Assembly: GCF_037126435.1 (NCBI RefSeq)
Contig: NZ_CP147020.1
Coordinates: 372,001 to 436,000, forward strand
Reading direction: 5' to 3'
Length of the DNA stretch: 64,000 nt
Source: Bernardetia sp. ABR2-2B
Lineage (GTDB): Bacteria; Bacteroidota; Bacteroidia; Cytophagales; Bernardetiaceae
Every line of letters begins with the position of its first letter. The first letter of the stretch is position 1. Under the pieces are notes generated by a model. It was not told the origin of the DNA. It worked only from the letters and a program-made list of their open reading frames with translations, and did not search any database. The position numbers and the translations under genes are program-made. Below, one piece after another: positions 55,302 through 62,858 of the stretch.

Positions 55302-56594
55302 CTAAGAAAATGTTATTATTACTTTGCCTTTCAAATTATTTTTCAATTCAAAAAATGGCGAGTTTTTAGATTTTGATGCGTTTGCTTCTTTTCTAAACTC
55401 CCATTCTTGGTTAGGATAAAAGACTGTCAAATTTACTTTTTGTCCTTCTTTGATTTGAGGTTGCTCTAGTTTTAATAATTTTCTTGGATTGGTAGTAAAC
55501 TTTTCTACTAATTTTTCTACACTCAAAACGTGTTCAGTTTGCTTTCTAATAGCTGCAAAAGCCGTTTGAAAATTAATTATTCCAAATTCTGCCAAATCAA
55601 ATTCTAACTTTTTAGTTTCTTCATCATGTGGGTTATGGTTCGAAACAATAACATCAATCGTATTATCTTTTAAACCTTTCAAAATAGCTTCTCTATCATT
55701 TTGGGTGCGAAAAGGAGGAAAAACCTTCAAAAATGTATCAAAAATAAATAAATCCTTCGCCAAATCTTCATCTAAAAAAGAAATCTGATAGGCTGCTATA
55801 TCACACGTAACTTGTAATCCCTCTTGTTTTGCCTTTCGAATAAGTTCTACACTACGAGCCGTAGAAATAGTAGAAAAATGAATCTTTCCACCTGTATAAC
55901 GCAAAATTTCTAAATCTCTTTGAATCATCATTTCTTCAGCAATGGATGGCAATCCTTTCAAACCCAGTTTTGTCGATGTGATGCCTTCGTGCATCTGTCC
56001 GTTAGCAAGATTTTTATCAGAAGGAAGTTGCATAACAAGTCCATCAAAAGCCTGTGCATATTGTAAAGCTCGGAGCAAAACGCCAGTATGAGAAATATTC
56101 TTCAAGCCATCCGAAAAAGCAACTGCTCCAGCTTTATGAAGGTCATACATCTGTGTCATTTCCTGCCCTTCTGCCTTATGTGTAAGGGCTGCAATGGCTA
56201 AAAACTCTACTTTTGAATTCATTTTTTTATTTTCTTGCTCTAAAAAATAAATATTTTCCTTGCTTTCTATTACTGGTTCTGTATTCGGCAAAATAGCAAC
56301 CTGCGTAAAACCTCCCAAACTTGCAGCTTTACTTGCTGTGTTGAGCGTTTCCCTATGCTCCATCCCTGGTTCGGTTACTAAGGCACGCATATCGCACCAA
56401 CCAACTGAAACAAAAGCATTTTCACAATCTATTTTTTTATAATTTATAGGAATTGTTATAGAAGGATTATATTCTCTAAGATGCGTAATTTTTCCTTCTG
56501 CAATTCCGATACAAAACTCTTTCTTAGAATCGTATTCTGTATCAATAATTTTCACTTTTGGAAGCCAATATGCAGTTGTGTGTTCCGATTGCAT
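55302..56594 (-). CDS. Dihydroorotase-like protein lacking catalytic metal ligands
   Basis: This 430-residue amidohydrolase-fold protein resembles type I dihydroorotase (FTQVAILPNTEPVIES, GAVAFSDGLKNISHTGVL, GITSTKLGLKGLPSIAEEMM, GGKIHFSTISTARSVELIRKAK). In active enzymes the first strand ends D-x-H-x-H-x-R. Here it reads CDMRALVTEPG, so both metal-binding histidines are gone. The late aspartate of the DHAPH motif reads NHNPH. It is therefore probably inactive, like the PyrX-type proteins that are structural partners of aspartate transcarbamoylase. An active pyrC should exist elsewhere. It is a single gene with no pyr neighbours in this window. Confidence 0.82.
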   Translation of the reverse strand: MQSEHTTAYWLPKVKIIDTEYDSKKEFCIGIAEGKITHLREYNPSITIPINYKKIDCENAFVSVGWCDMRALVTEPGMEHRETLNTASKAASLGGFTQVAILPNTEPVIESKENIYFLEQENKKMNSKVEFLAIAALTHKAEGQEMTQMYDLHKAGAVAFSDGLKNISHTGVLLRALQYAQAFDGLVMQLPSDKNLANGQMHEGITSTKLGLKGLPSIAEEMMIQRDLEILRYTGGKIHFSTISTARSVELIRKAKQEGLQVTCDIAAYQISFLDEDLAKDLFIFDTFLKVFPPFRTQNDREAILKGLKDNTIDVIVSNHNPHDEETKKLEFDLAEFGIINFQTAFAAIRKQTEHVLSVEKLVEKFTTNPRKLLKLEQPQIKEGQKVNLTVFYPNQEWEFRKEANASKSKNSPFFELKNNLKGKVIITFS

Positions 56595-56658
56595 TCTGAT
56601 AAATTGATGATGATGATTTTTAGTTGTTGATGTAAAGGTAAAAACTTTGTTTGAAATT

Positions 56659-57027
56659 TTAATCCATTATATGAATTTCTATACTTCTTCCACCAGAAAA
56701 AATACCTGTTGGCTCTAGTGTTGTAATAAATTTGACTCTGTTGTAAGGTAAATAAATGGTAGTTTTGTTTCTTTTATTTTCTATAACAAAATAATTTTGT
56801 TTGAAAACGAACTCCAAAAAAGGCGAAACAAGACAAACTGCTGGTTTTTGGACACTAGAATCTGTTGTTAGGATATGAGTAACAATAGATATTTGACGAA
56901 ATTCTTTTAACTCTAAACTCCCTAAAATTTCTTCACAAGAATTTTTGTCTAATTGAGCAAAAACAGAAGAAAAAGAAAGTAAAAAAAAGAGTATAAAAGT
57001 AGAAACAGATAGTTTAACAAAACTCAT
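56659..57027 (-). CDS. Small exported hypothetical protein
   Basis: This 122-residue protein has a signal peptide ([25 protein letters not shown]). The mature part has two cysteines and strand-rich sequence (LGSLELKEFRQISIVTHIL, AVCLVSPFLEFVFKQNYFVIENKRN, YLPYNRVKFITTLEP) and ends IEIHIMD. No family is recognised. It lies 64 bases upstream of the dihydroorotase-like gene in the same direction, so it may share its promoter. Confidence 0.6.
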   Translation of the reverse strand: MSFVKLSVSTFILFFLLSFSSVFAQLDKNSCEEILGSLELKEFRQISIVTHILTTDSSVQKPAVCLVSPFLEFVFKQNYFVIENKRNKTTIYLPYNRVKFITTLEPTGIFSGGRSIEIHIMD

Positions 57028-57155
57028 AAACGATAGATTTAGTAATTCATTTGAGATAAATTTATAGTTAAGATGCTAATTACTAAACTTAGTTGCACAA
57101 AAATCATAAATTAATCCTAGTTTAAAAAAATTCCTTAATTTTATAATCCTTAATT

Positions 57156-57662
57156 ATGTCTCCTATTTTACTTTCAAATCTACTGATTACAGCTTTTTTA
57201 GTTGGACTTATTTGGTTTGTTCAAATTGTCCATTATCCCATCTTTGAAAATGTAGGCAAACAGAACTTCCGAAACTTTCACTCTGCACATACTACACTGA
57301 CAGGAAAAATAGTAATTTTACCTATGCTCATAGAACTTGGATTATCGTTTTGGCTAGTTTGGGAAGGGTATGAAGTAGATAATATTCTTCAAAACAATTA
57401 TGTAGGTGAAGGTATAAGAAACAGAATGAGTAATTTTTATTCTTTTTCTAGTATTGCTTTAGTCTTTACTATTCTACTTTGGATTCTGACAGCTTGGATT
57501 TTTGTTCCTCTACATGGAAAACTAATCAAAGGTTATGATTTACAGCTTATCAAAAAACTTGTTTTTAGAAATTGGTTTCGTACATTTTTTTGGTCTTTAC
57601 GACTTATTTTATTGATATATATGACTTTAGAAGTAACTAATAATTTGAATTACATTGAATAA
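57156..57662 (+). CDS. Small four-helix membrane protein
   Basis: This 168-residue protein has four predicted helices: about 3-24 (LLSNLLITAFLVGLIWFVQIV), 48-66 (GKIVILPMLIELGLSFWLVW), 90-110 (SSIALVFTILLWILTAWIF) and 138-160 (FRTFFWSLRLILLIYMTLE). Conserved-looking polar residues (QIVHYPIF, HSAHTT, PLHGKL) lie at helix ends. The pattern recalls small uncharacterised membrane proteins of the DUF1772 kind, but that is a guess. Its stop overlaps the stop of the convergent DUF4385 gene by 13 bases. Confidence 0.65.
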   Translation: MSPILLSNLLITAFLVGLIWFVQIVHYPIFENVGKQNFRNFHSAHTTLTGKIVILPMLIELGLSFWLVWEGYEVDNILQNNYVGEGIRNRMSNFYSFSSIALVFTILLWILTAWIFVPLHGKLIKGYDLQLIKKLVFRNWFRTFFWSLRLILLIYMTLEVTNNLNYIE

Positions 57663-58144
57663 TTTTCTTGAAACTCCTTTTTTTGCTTCAAATATTCCTT
57701 ATTCTCTTTTGCCAAAAACCATTTCTCTTTAAAAATCCTAGCAGATTCTGCTTTTATAGGGTCTTCTTCCTGACGTTCTAATTGAGGTCTTCCATGCGAA
57801 CCACTTTGTCCTTTTTTATCTTTCGGAACTTCTCCTTTGTATTTTCTTCCTCCTTTATAATTGGCATATCTCCGTGAACGAGTATAACCCATCTGTAAAA
57901 ATTTACGAGCCATATCTGCGCCTACAAAATCTTCTTCTTTCAAATATGACAGAAATAATTGATAAATCTTTTCAGAAGATTCTTTCGCTATTTCAGGATT
58001 TTTAAATCGCCAAAAAGGTAATATTTCAGATTTATAAGGTTCTACCAACAAAACACCTTGCTCTCCTTTACCAACAGCATAAAGCTCTGGATTTTTACGT
58101 AAATCAAGTTCTTTGTAATTGAGTGAATAATCAAATTTCTTCAT
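57650..58144 (-). CDS. DUF4385-family protein
   Basis: This 164-residue soluble protein has the highly conserved DUF4385 blocks: FDYSLNYKELDLRKNPELY at the start, GKGEQGVLLVEPYKSEILP, WRFKNPEIAKESSEKIY, and FVGADMARKFLQMGYTRSR with a following RYANYKGGRKY. The C-terminal 50 residues are charged and low in complexity. The family is widespread in bacteria and phages with unknown function; the conserved basic and aromatic residues hint at nucleic-acid or nucleotide binding, which is only inference. The 3' end overlaps the neighbouring gene. Confidence 0.85.
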   Translation of the reverse strand: MKKFDYSLNYKELDLRKNPELYAVGKGEQGVLLVEPYKSEILPFWRFKNPEIAKESSEKIYQLFLSYLKEEDFVGADMARKFLQMGYTRSRRYANYKGGRKYKGEVPKDKKGQSGSHGRPQLERQEEDPIKAESARIFKEKWFLAKENKEYLKQKKEFQENYSM

Positions 58145-58245
58145 AACAGATTTTGCTTTTTTAGATAGTTAAACTACTGATAAAGTTAAATTGTTAAGAC
58201 TCTCTTTTTCTAATAAATTATATATTCTTTCAGCTAATTTCACAA

Positions 58246-58866
58246 TCAAATTTTTTGACGATTAGCTCTTTTTTTTGTTTTGTCATTAAATATATTCAGT
58301 AATAGTGAATTATAAATAGGTATTTTGCCTATTTCCCATTCTTTAAAGCTATTTTCAGATAATTTATAAGAAACCCATAATTGATTCTCCTGCTTCCTAT
58401 CTTGTTGTAATATCAAATAAATACTATCTTGTTTGTCCTTTGAAAAAACTGTAAGATGGATTTCTTCTCTAGAAAGGTACTTCCGTCCATCATTTAGTTT
58501 TAGTTTTTGCAAATACAAAGAGAGTGTATCTGCCAAATCTAATGTTAGTTCAGTGTTTTCTACTTGTAAAAGTATTTCATTATTTTCTATAAATGATTTT
58601 ACTTCTGTTCCTGCTTTCTGATAAGAATAAGAATGCAGTAAAGCCAAGCCACCTCCCATTAAAAAACATAGTACAGAAAGAGTAATTCCTATTATGGTAA
58701 GTTCATTTTTTAAATCTAATTTACTTAAATGGTGAATGGTCATTTTGAGTGAAAACCCTGCACCACTAGAAAAGGAAAGTAATAAAAACCCAACTACTCC
58801 TAATAAAGTAGATGGCACGAAAAAATAAAGAATATGTTCAAAAACAAAGTCTGCGATTTGTAACAT
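58246..58866 (-). CDS. Hypothetical two-helix membrane protein, divergent from the flotillin operon
   Basis: This 206-residue protein has a membrane helix at about 15-35 (YFFVPSTLLGVVGFLLLSF) and another at about 57-77 (ELTIIGITLSVLCFLMGGGLALLH), then a soluble domain of about 130 residues (EILLQVENTELTLDLADTL, EIHLTVFSKDKQDSIYLIL). The first part, with its membrane pair and glycine-serine linker, resembles the membrane half of NfeD/YqiJ-like proteins, and it is divergent from such a gene at 59230. No family is recognised. Confidence 0.55.
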   Translation of the reverse strand: MLQIADFVFEHILYFFVPSTLLGVVGFLLLSFSSGAGFSLKMTIHHLSKLDLKNELTIIGITLSVLCFLMGGGLALLHSYSYQKAGTEVKSFIENNEILLQVENTELTLDLADTLSLYLQKLKLNDGRKYLSREEIHLTVFSKDKQDSIYLILQQDRKQENQLWVSYKLSENSFKEWEIGKIPIYNSLLLNIFNDKTKKRANRQKI

Positions 58867-59229
58867 GATTATTTGTTATATTAAAAATTTTGCTCTACAA
58901 AGCTAAAAGTTTCTTAATACAATTGGAAAGTCAAATTTAGTTTTTTGCATAAAAAGCATCATCAAAAATCAATATTAAATCAAATTGTTAAAAATATTTT
59001 AACAGAATAATCTGCTCTAAATGAGCAGATTAGCAAAATTATAATTGGAATAGTTATTGCAAAACAAAACCTTATTTTATTTTTTTACGTAAATATAACC
59101 ACAAACACTTTAAGTCATAAGTTTTAAAAACTACAATTACTTTAATTAAAAGGTTAAACTAACTTTAAAACAAGTTTTGTATATTTACATCTATTTACGA
59201 CTTACTAAACTACAAAAAAAATTACTGCC
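58867..59229. other. Divergent spacer of 363 bases with two hairpins
   Basis: No gene is seen. TGTTAAAA-ATA-TTTTAACA at about 58986-59004 and AATCTGCTC-TAAAT-GAGCAGATT at 59009-59031 are perfect stems of eight and nine bases placed back to back. Neither is followed by a T run, so regulation (operators or a small RNA) is more likely than termination. Confidence 0.5.
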
Positions 59230-59907
59230 ATGAACGAATTAATCACACTTTTAGAAGCTCCTTATAATTTAGTTTATGGAGTATTGGGTGCAATTTCTGT
59301 CGGAATCTGGCTGATGTCTGCCATCGGATTATTTAGTCATAGTGCGATAGAAGGTTTTTTTCCTCATCCACATCTTGACATTGATGTAGATATAGACGTT
59401 GATTTTGATGCTGATGGTGGAAGTAATTTTAGTTTAGGTGATAGTTTTCTTACCTTTTTGAGTGTTGGGCAAGTTCCTATTTCAATAATACTTACCATCT
59501 TGTTTTTTATACAAGCAATTATTGGAGTTTGGATGAATCAGTTTGCTATCAATCAATTAGAACTTTCTTTATCTTGGCAGCTTTGGACAATGTTTTTTGT
59601 CAATTTTGGAATTTCTTTTTTTGTAGCTGTTTTTATTGCAGGATTTTTATTAAAACCCATAAAACCATTCTTTAGAGATTATGGAATTGTCAGAACAGCA
59701 AATAGCTTAATAGGAAAGGTAGCCATTGTTTCTTCCTCAGAAGTTACAGACAAATTCGGAACTGCTATCTTTAAATTAGATGGAGGAGATATTGTTGATA
59801 TTTCTATTCGTGTAGCCGAAAAAGGTTCTGTATTCTTAAAGAAACAAGAAGTAGTCATTGTAGATTTTGATAAAGAAAAAAATCTATATTTCGTGATGTT
59901 AAACTAA
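59230..59907 (+). CDS. YqiJ/NfeD-like membrane protein, flotillin partner
   Basis: This 225-residue protein has a membrane helix at about 15-35, then an acidic stretch (DIDVDIDVDFDAD), two or three helices between 65 and 145 (FLTFLSVGQVPISIILTILFFIQAIIGVW, LWTMFFVNFGISFFVAVFIAGFLL), and a C-terminal OB-like domain of about 70 residues (SLIGKVAIVSSSEVTDKFGTAIFKL). This matches YqiJ/OB-fold NfeD proteins, which usually sit beside a flotillin/YqiK gene, as here (60259). The pair acts in membrane microdomain organisation. The acidic Asp repeat is longer than usual. Confidence 0.82.
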   Translation: MNELITLLEAPYNLVYGVLGAISVGIWLMSAIGLFSHSAIEGFFPHPHLDIDVDIDVDFDADGGSNFSLGDSFLTFLSVGQVPISIILTILFFIQAIIGVWMNQFAINQLELSLSWQLWTMFFVNFGISFFVAVFIAGFLLKPIKPFFRDYGIVRTANSLIGKVAIVSSSEVTDKFGTAIFKLDGGDIVDISIRVAEKGSVFLKKQEVVIVDFDKEKNLYFVMLN

Positions 59908-60258
59908 TTTAATTACGAGTTAGTAATTCGAATGACGATAAAATTATTTATAATATATTCTATTCTTAATTTATACTATTCTTTTCTCTTTTGAGAAACT
60001 CCTTCTCACTTCTTCTCATTCCTAACTGTGAATTACATTTTATGGTACGATGAATTCTTGATTCGTAATTTTTAATTCGTAATTCGTAATTGATTCAACT
60101 CCCATGTGAACTTTATATGCTTTCGTTTTGCGAAATTTATTTTCGTACTGCTTTTCTTTTGCCATTATTTCATAAAAATTTCTTTTCTTGTAAAGGAATC
60201 TATTCAAAATGAAAAGCAATCAAATTTATTTATCTACTTTTAATTTAATCAAAAAAAT
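59908..60258. repeat. Spacer of 351 bases with AATTCGTAATT repeats
   Basis: No gene is seen. At 60061-60092 ATTCGTAATT occurs three times in close order (ATTCGTAATTTTTAATTCG then AATTCGTAATT). Related copies lie at 46674-46701 and 62714-62730. It separates the YqiJ-like and flotillin genes, so the two may be transcribed separately. Confidence 0.5.
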
Positions 60259-62241
60259 ATGAACGCAATTATTTTGCAATCCAATGGCATAAATGGTATG
60301 CCCACCTTTGTTTTTGTCGCTGCTGGTGTTATTCTATTTCTAGTTTTTCTAGTAGCCTTGCTTAGAGCTTTCTTAAAGAAGGCAAGTCCTGGTACTGCAC
60401 TTGTAAAAACAGGTTTTGGACTTCAAAAAGCCTCTATTTCTACTAGTTCGGCTATCGTTATTCCTCTTCTTCACAAAATTGAAACGATAGACTTGACTGT
60501 CAAAACGGTCAGAATAAGAAGACGTGAACACGAAAGCCTTTCTTGTAAAGATGGTATTCGTGCAGAAGTTGAAGTTGATTTTTATATCAAAATTAATGCA
60601 ATGGACGAAGATATTCGTCGTGTAGCAAGTGCTGTAGGCTGTGGGAGAGCTTCTGATATTAGTATTCTTAGAGAACTTTTTGAAGCTAAATTTTCAGATG
60701 CATTAAAAACAGCAGGTTCGAAACTGACTTTTGATTCACTTTATCAAAACCGTACAGAGTTTAAAAAGGAAATCATGAAGGCTCTAGGAGAAGATGAAGA
60801 TTCTGATGTGATTTTGAATGGATATAAGCTAGACGATGTAGCTATTCAGTATTTGGAGCAACTTCCTCTTTCTCAACACGATGACCAAAACGTTTTGGAT
60901 TCGCAGGGTATTAAAGAAATAGCTCAACGTACTGCATCACAAGCAGAGGCTGCCAACCTTCGTTTACGTGAAAAAGAAGTTCGTATTGCAGAACAAAATC
61001 AAGCTGCCGAAACTCGTCAGTTAGAGATTACCCAAGATTTGGAGTTTAAATCTGAAAAACAAAAACGTGAAATTGCCGAAACTGTATCAAAAGAAAATGC
61101 TTTAGCTGAAAAAACAAAGCAAGAGCAGGAGTCTATTGAGCAACAAGCTGTTATTGCTAGAGAATTAGCAATTAGTTTGGCAAGTCAGAAGAAGGAAGAG
61201 CAATCTATTGTAGCTACAAAACTAAGAGAACAAGCTGTTAGTGTAGCTGATGAGAACAAAGAAAAAGAGATTGAACTGGCTCGTATCCGTAGAGAAAGTG
61301 AAGTAGCAGAGCAGTTGCGTGAAAAACTCAAAATGCTAGAAGAAACAGCAAAACAAGAAGCTGAAAAAATTAGAGCAGAAGAACAAGCACGTACTGTACA
61401 AGCTGTTGAGATAGCAAATCGTGATAAGGAAATTGAAGTTATTAAGGCAAAACAGGAAGCAGAAACACAGCTTACCAACCAGCGTGTAGAGGCAGATATT
61501 AAAGCCTATAACTTGATTAAGAATGCACAATCGAAGCAAGAAGCTGCTGATTTAGACTTAAAAACGGCTGACAAACAAGCTCAAATTGAAGTTATTGAAG
61601 CTGATAAAGAAGCAAAGAAAGAACTTATTGCCTTCAATGTAGATGTAGATGCAGAATCATATCGTTTGAGAACAGTTGCACAAGCAAAATTAGAAGCTGC
61701 CGAACTAGAAAGCAAGGCTGCCGATTTGCAATCGCAAACTATCAAGCAAATTGGAGAAGCAGAAGCAGAAGCACTTTTAGCCAGAATTGAAGCTCAAAAC
61801 AAAGTGGGTAAAAACCTTATCCTTGCCGATGCAGTTAAAGAGCTTATTCCATTATTGCCTACCATTATGGAGAAACTTATGGCACCAGCAGAGAAAATTG
61901 ATAGCATCAAATTCTTGAATATCAACGGAATGCAATCTGGAGCAGGAGTAGCTCAAAATGGAAATGCTGCCAACGGAAATGTATTTGGAGGAGGTTCTTC
62001 GCCAATGCAAAATATTATGGGAACAGTTATGGGAGTTGGAATGGCAGTTCCGATGCTCAAGGAAGTTGTCAAAACCATAAAGTCAGATAATGAATATGGC
62101 GATGTTTTGGAAATGGTGAGTAGCATTCCAGGTGGAGAAAAGCTTTTGAGTTTTATTGAAAACTTCAATGAAGCTGAAAAAGCTAAGGAAGAAGAAGCTA
62201 ACAAAGACGATGACGATGTTTCTGATGTTGAGTATATGTAA
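60259..62241 (+). CDS. Flotillin/YqiK-family SPFH protein
   Basis: The protein has 660 residues. A membrane helix at about 14-38 (MPTFVFVAAGVILFLVFLVALL) is followed by an SPFH domain (about 45-215) with GTALVKTGFGLQKASIS, IVIPLLHKIETIDLTVKTV and GIRAEVEVDFYIKINAMDEDI. A very long coiled coil of Ala-Glu-Lys repeats (about 215-530) follows, then a flotillin-type C-terminus with NLILADAVKELIPLLPTIMEKLM. The last 100 residues are glycine-rich then acidic. Flotillins form oligomeric scaffolds in membrane domains. It is likely a functional partner of the YqiJ-like protein upstream. Confidence 0.92.
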   Translation: MNAIILQSNGINGMPTFVFVAAGVILFLVFLVALLRAFLKKASPGTALVKTGFGLQKASISTSSAIVIPLLHKIETIDLTVKTVRIRRREHESLSCKDGIRAEVEVDFYIKINAMDEDIRRVASAVGCGRASDISILRELFEAKFSDALKTAGSKLTFDSLYQNRTEFKKEIMKALGEDEDSDVILNGYKLDDVAIQYLEQLPLSQHDDQNVLDSQGIKEIAQRTASQAEAANLRLREKEVRIAEQNQAAETRQLEITQDLEFKSEKQKREIAETVSKENALAEKTKQEQESIEQQAVIARELAISLASQKKEEQSIVATKLREQAVSVADENKEKEIELARIRRESEVAEQLREKLKMLEETAKQEAEKIRAEEQARTVQAVEIANRDKEIEVIKAKQEAETQLTNQRVEADIKAYNLIKNAQSKQEAADLDLKTADKQAQIEVIEADKEAKKELIAFNVDVDAESYRLRTVAQAKLEAAELESKAADLQSQTIKQIGEAEAEALLARIEAQNKVGKNLILADAVKELIPLLPTIMEKLMAPAEKIDSIKFLNINGMQSGAGVAQNGNAANGNVFGGGSSPMQNIMGTVMGVGMAVPMLKEVVKTIKSDNEYGDVLEMVSSIPGGEKLLSFIENFNEAEKAKEEEANKDDDDVSDVEYM

Positions 62242-62276
62242 TTTTTGATTTCATAAACTCATTCTAGCTCTCAAAA

Positions 62277-62410
62277 CAGGGTTTTCTTATAAAAAGAAAA
62301 AAAATGCCGTTGTTGGTGTTTTATGCGATAGCGACACCAACAACTACAACTTGAAAATGGAGGTTTAAAGTATAAAAAAAGACCTAATAGTTTTTTATAA
62401 GAAAACCTTG
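62277..62410. mobile_element. Probable MITE, 134 bases, with target duplication
   Basis: The ends 62277-62295 and 62392-62410 are inverted repeats of about 19 bases with one mismatch (CAGGGTTTTCTTATAAAAA and its inverse). They are directly flanked by GCTCTCAAAA (62267-62276) and ACTCTCAAAA (62411-62420), a nine-of-ten direct repeat that fits a target-site duplication. The interior has no reading frame but holds a perfect 11-base palindrome (62309-62319 with 62334-62344), related to the repeat at 7829-7862. Confidence 0.68.
62309..62344. repeat. Best-preserved copy of the GTTGTTGGTGT palindrome
   Basis: GTTGTTGGTGT at 62309-62319 pairs perfectly with ACACCAACAAC at 62334-62344, with the core TTTATGCGATAGCG. 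Degenerate relatives lie at 7829-7862 and 6313-6333. It lies inside the MITE-like element at 62277-62410. Confidence 0.6.
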
Positions 62411-62449
62411 ACTCTCAAAATTACTTTTGTAGTTTTGAGAGTTTTTTTT
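62411..62449 (+). terminator. Intrinsic terminator of the flotillin gene
   Basis: ACTCTCAAAA at 62411-62420 pairs perfectly with TTTTGAGAGT at 62433-62442, followed by a run of T to 62449. The left arm is duplicated upstream at 62267-62276, so the MITE-like element separated the gene from its terminator but left a working copy. The rest of the spacer to 62858 (about 410 bases) is AT-rich, with an AATTCGTAATT repeat copy at 62714-62730 and no gene. Confidence 0.82.
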
Positions 62450-62858
62450 AACCATCATTGAAGCTTTGCTATCAAATGAGGATTAACTATAGGCATATAA
62501 AACTCCTTTAGAATCTGATAACACATACCACATTTATAATCGTGGTATTGATTATTGATGGTTGTAATTTGTTTTATGAGGAAAGAAATTACTCTTTTTT
62601 CTTGGAGAAATACGCAAAATACGTTTCTCCTGTATCTTTTCCTTTTTTTTGTGCAAGAAATAGAAGTTAAATAACTTACCGTTTTTTAGATTACAATCAA
62701 CTGATAATCAGCATTTTTAATTCGTAATTATCTCTAAAAGTATTTTTTATAAAAATTCTATTCTTAAAATTTTATGAAATAACGTATATTTGTCTCTATA
62801 AAATTTTAATAACATTCGTTTTGATACAACGAATTAAAGAAAAATCACAGTCAGAGAT

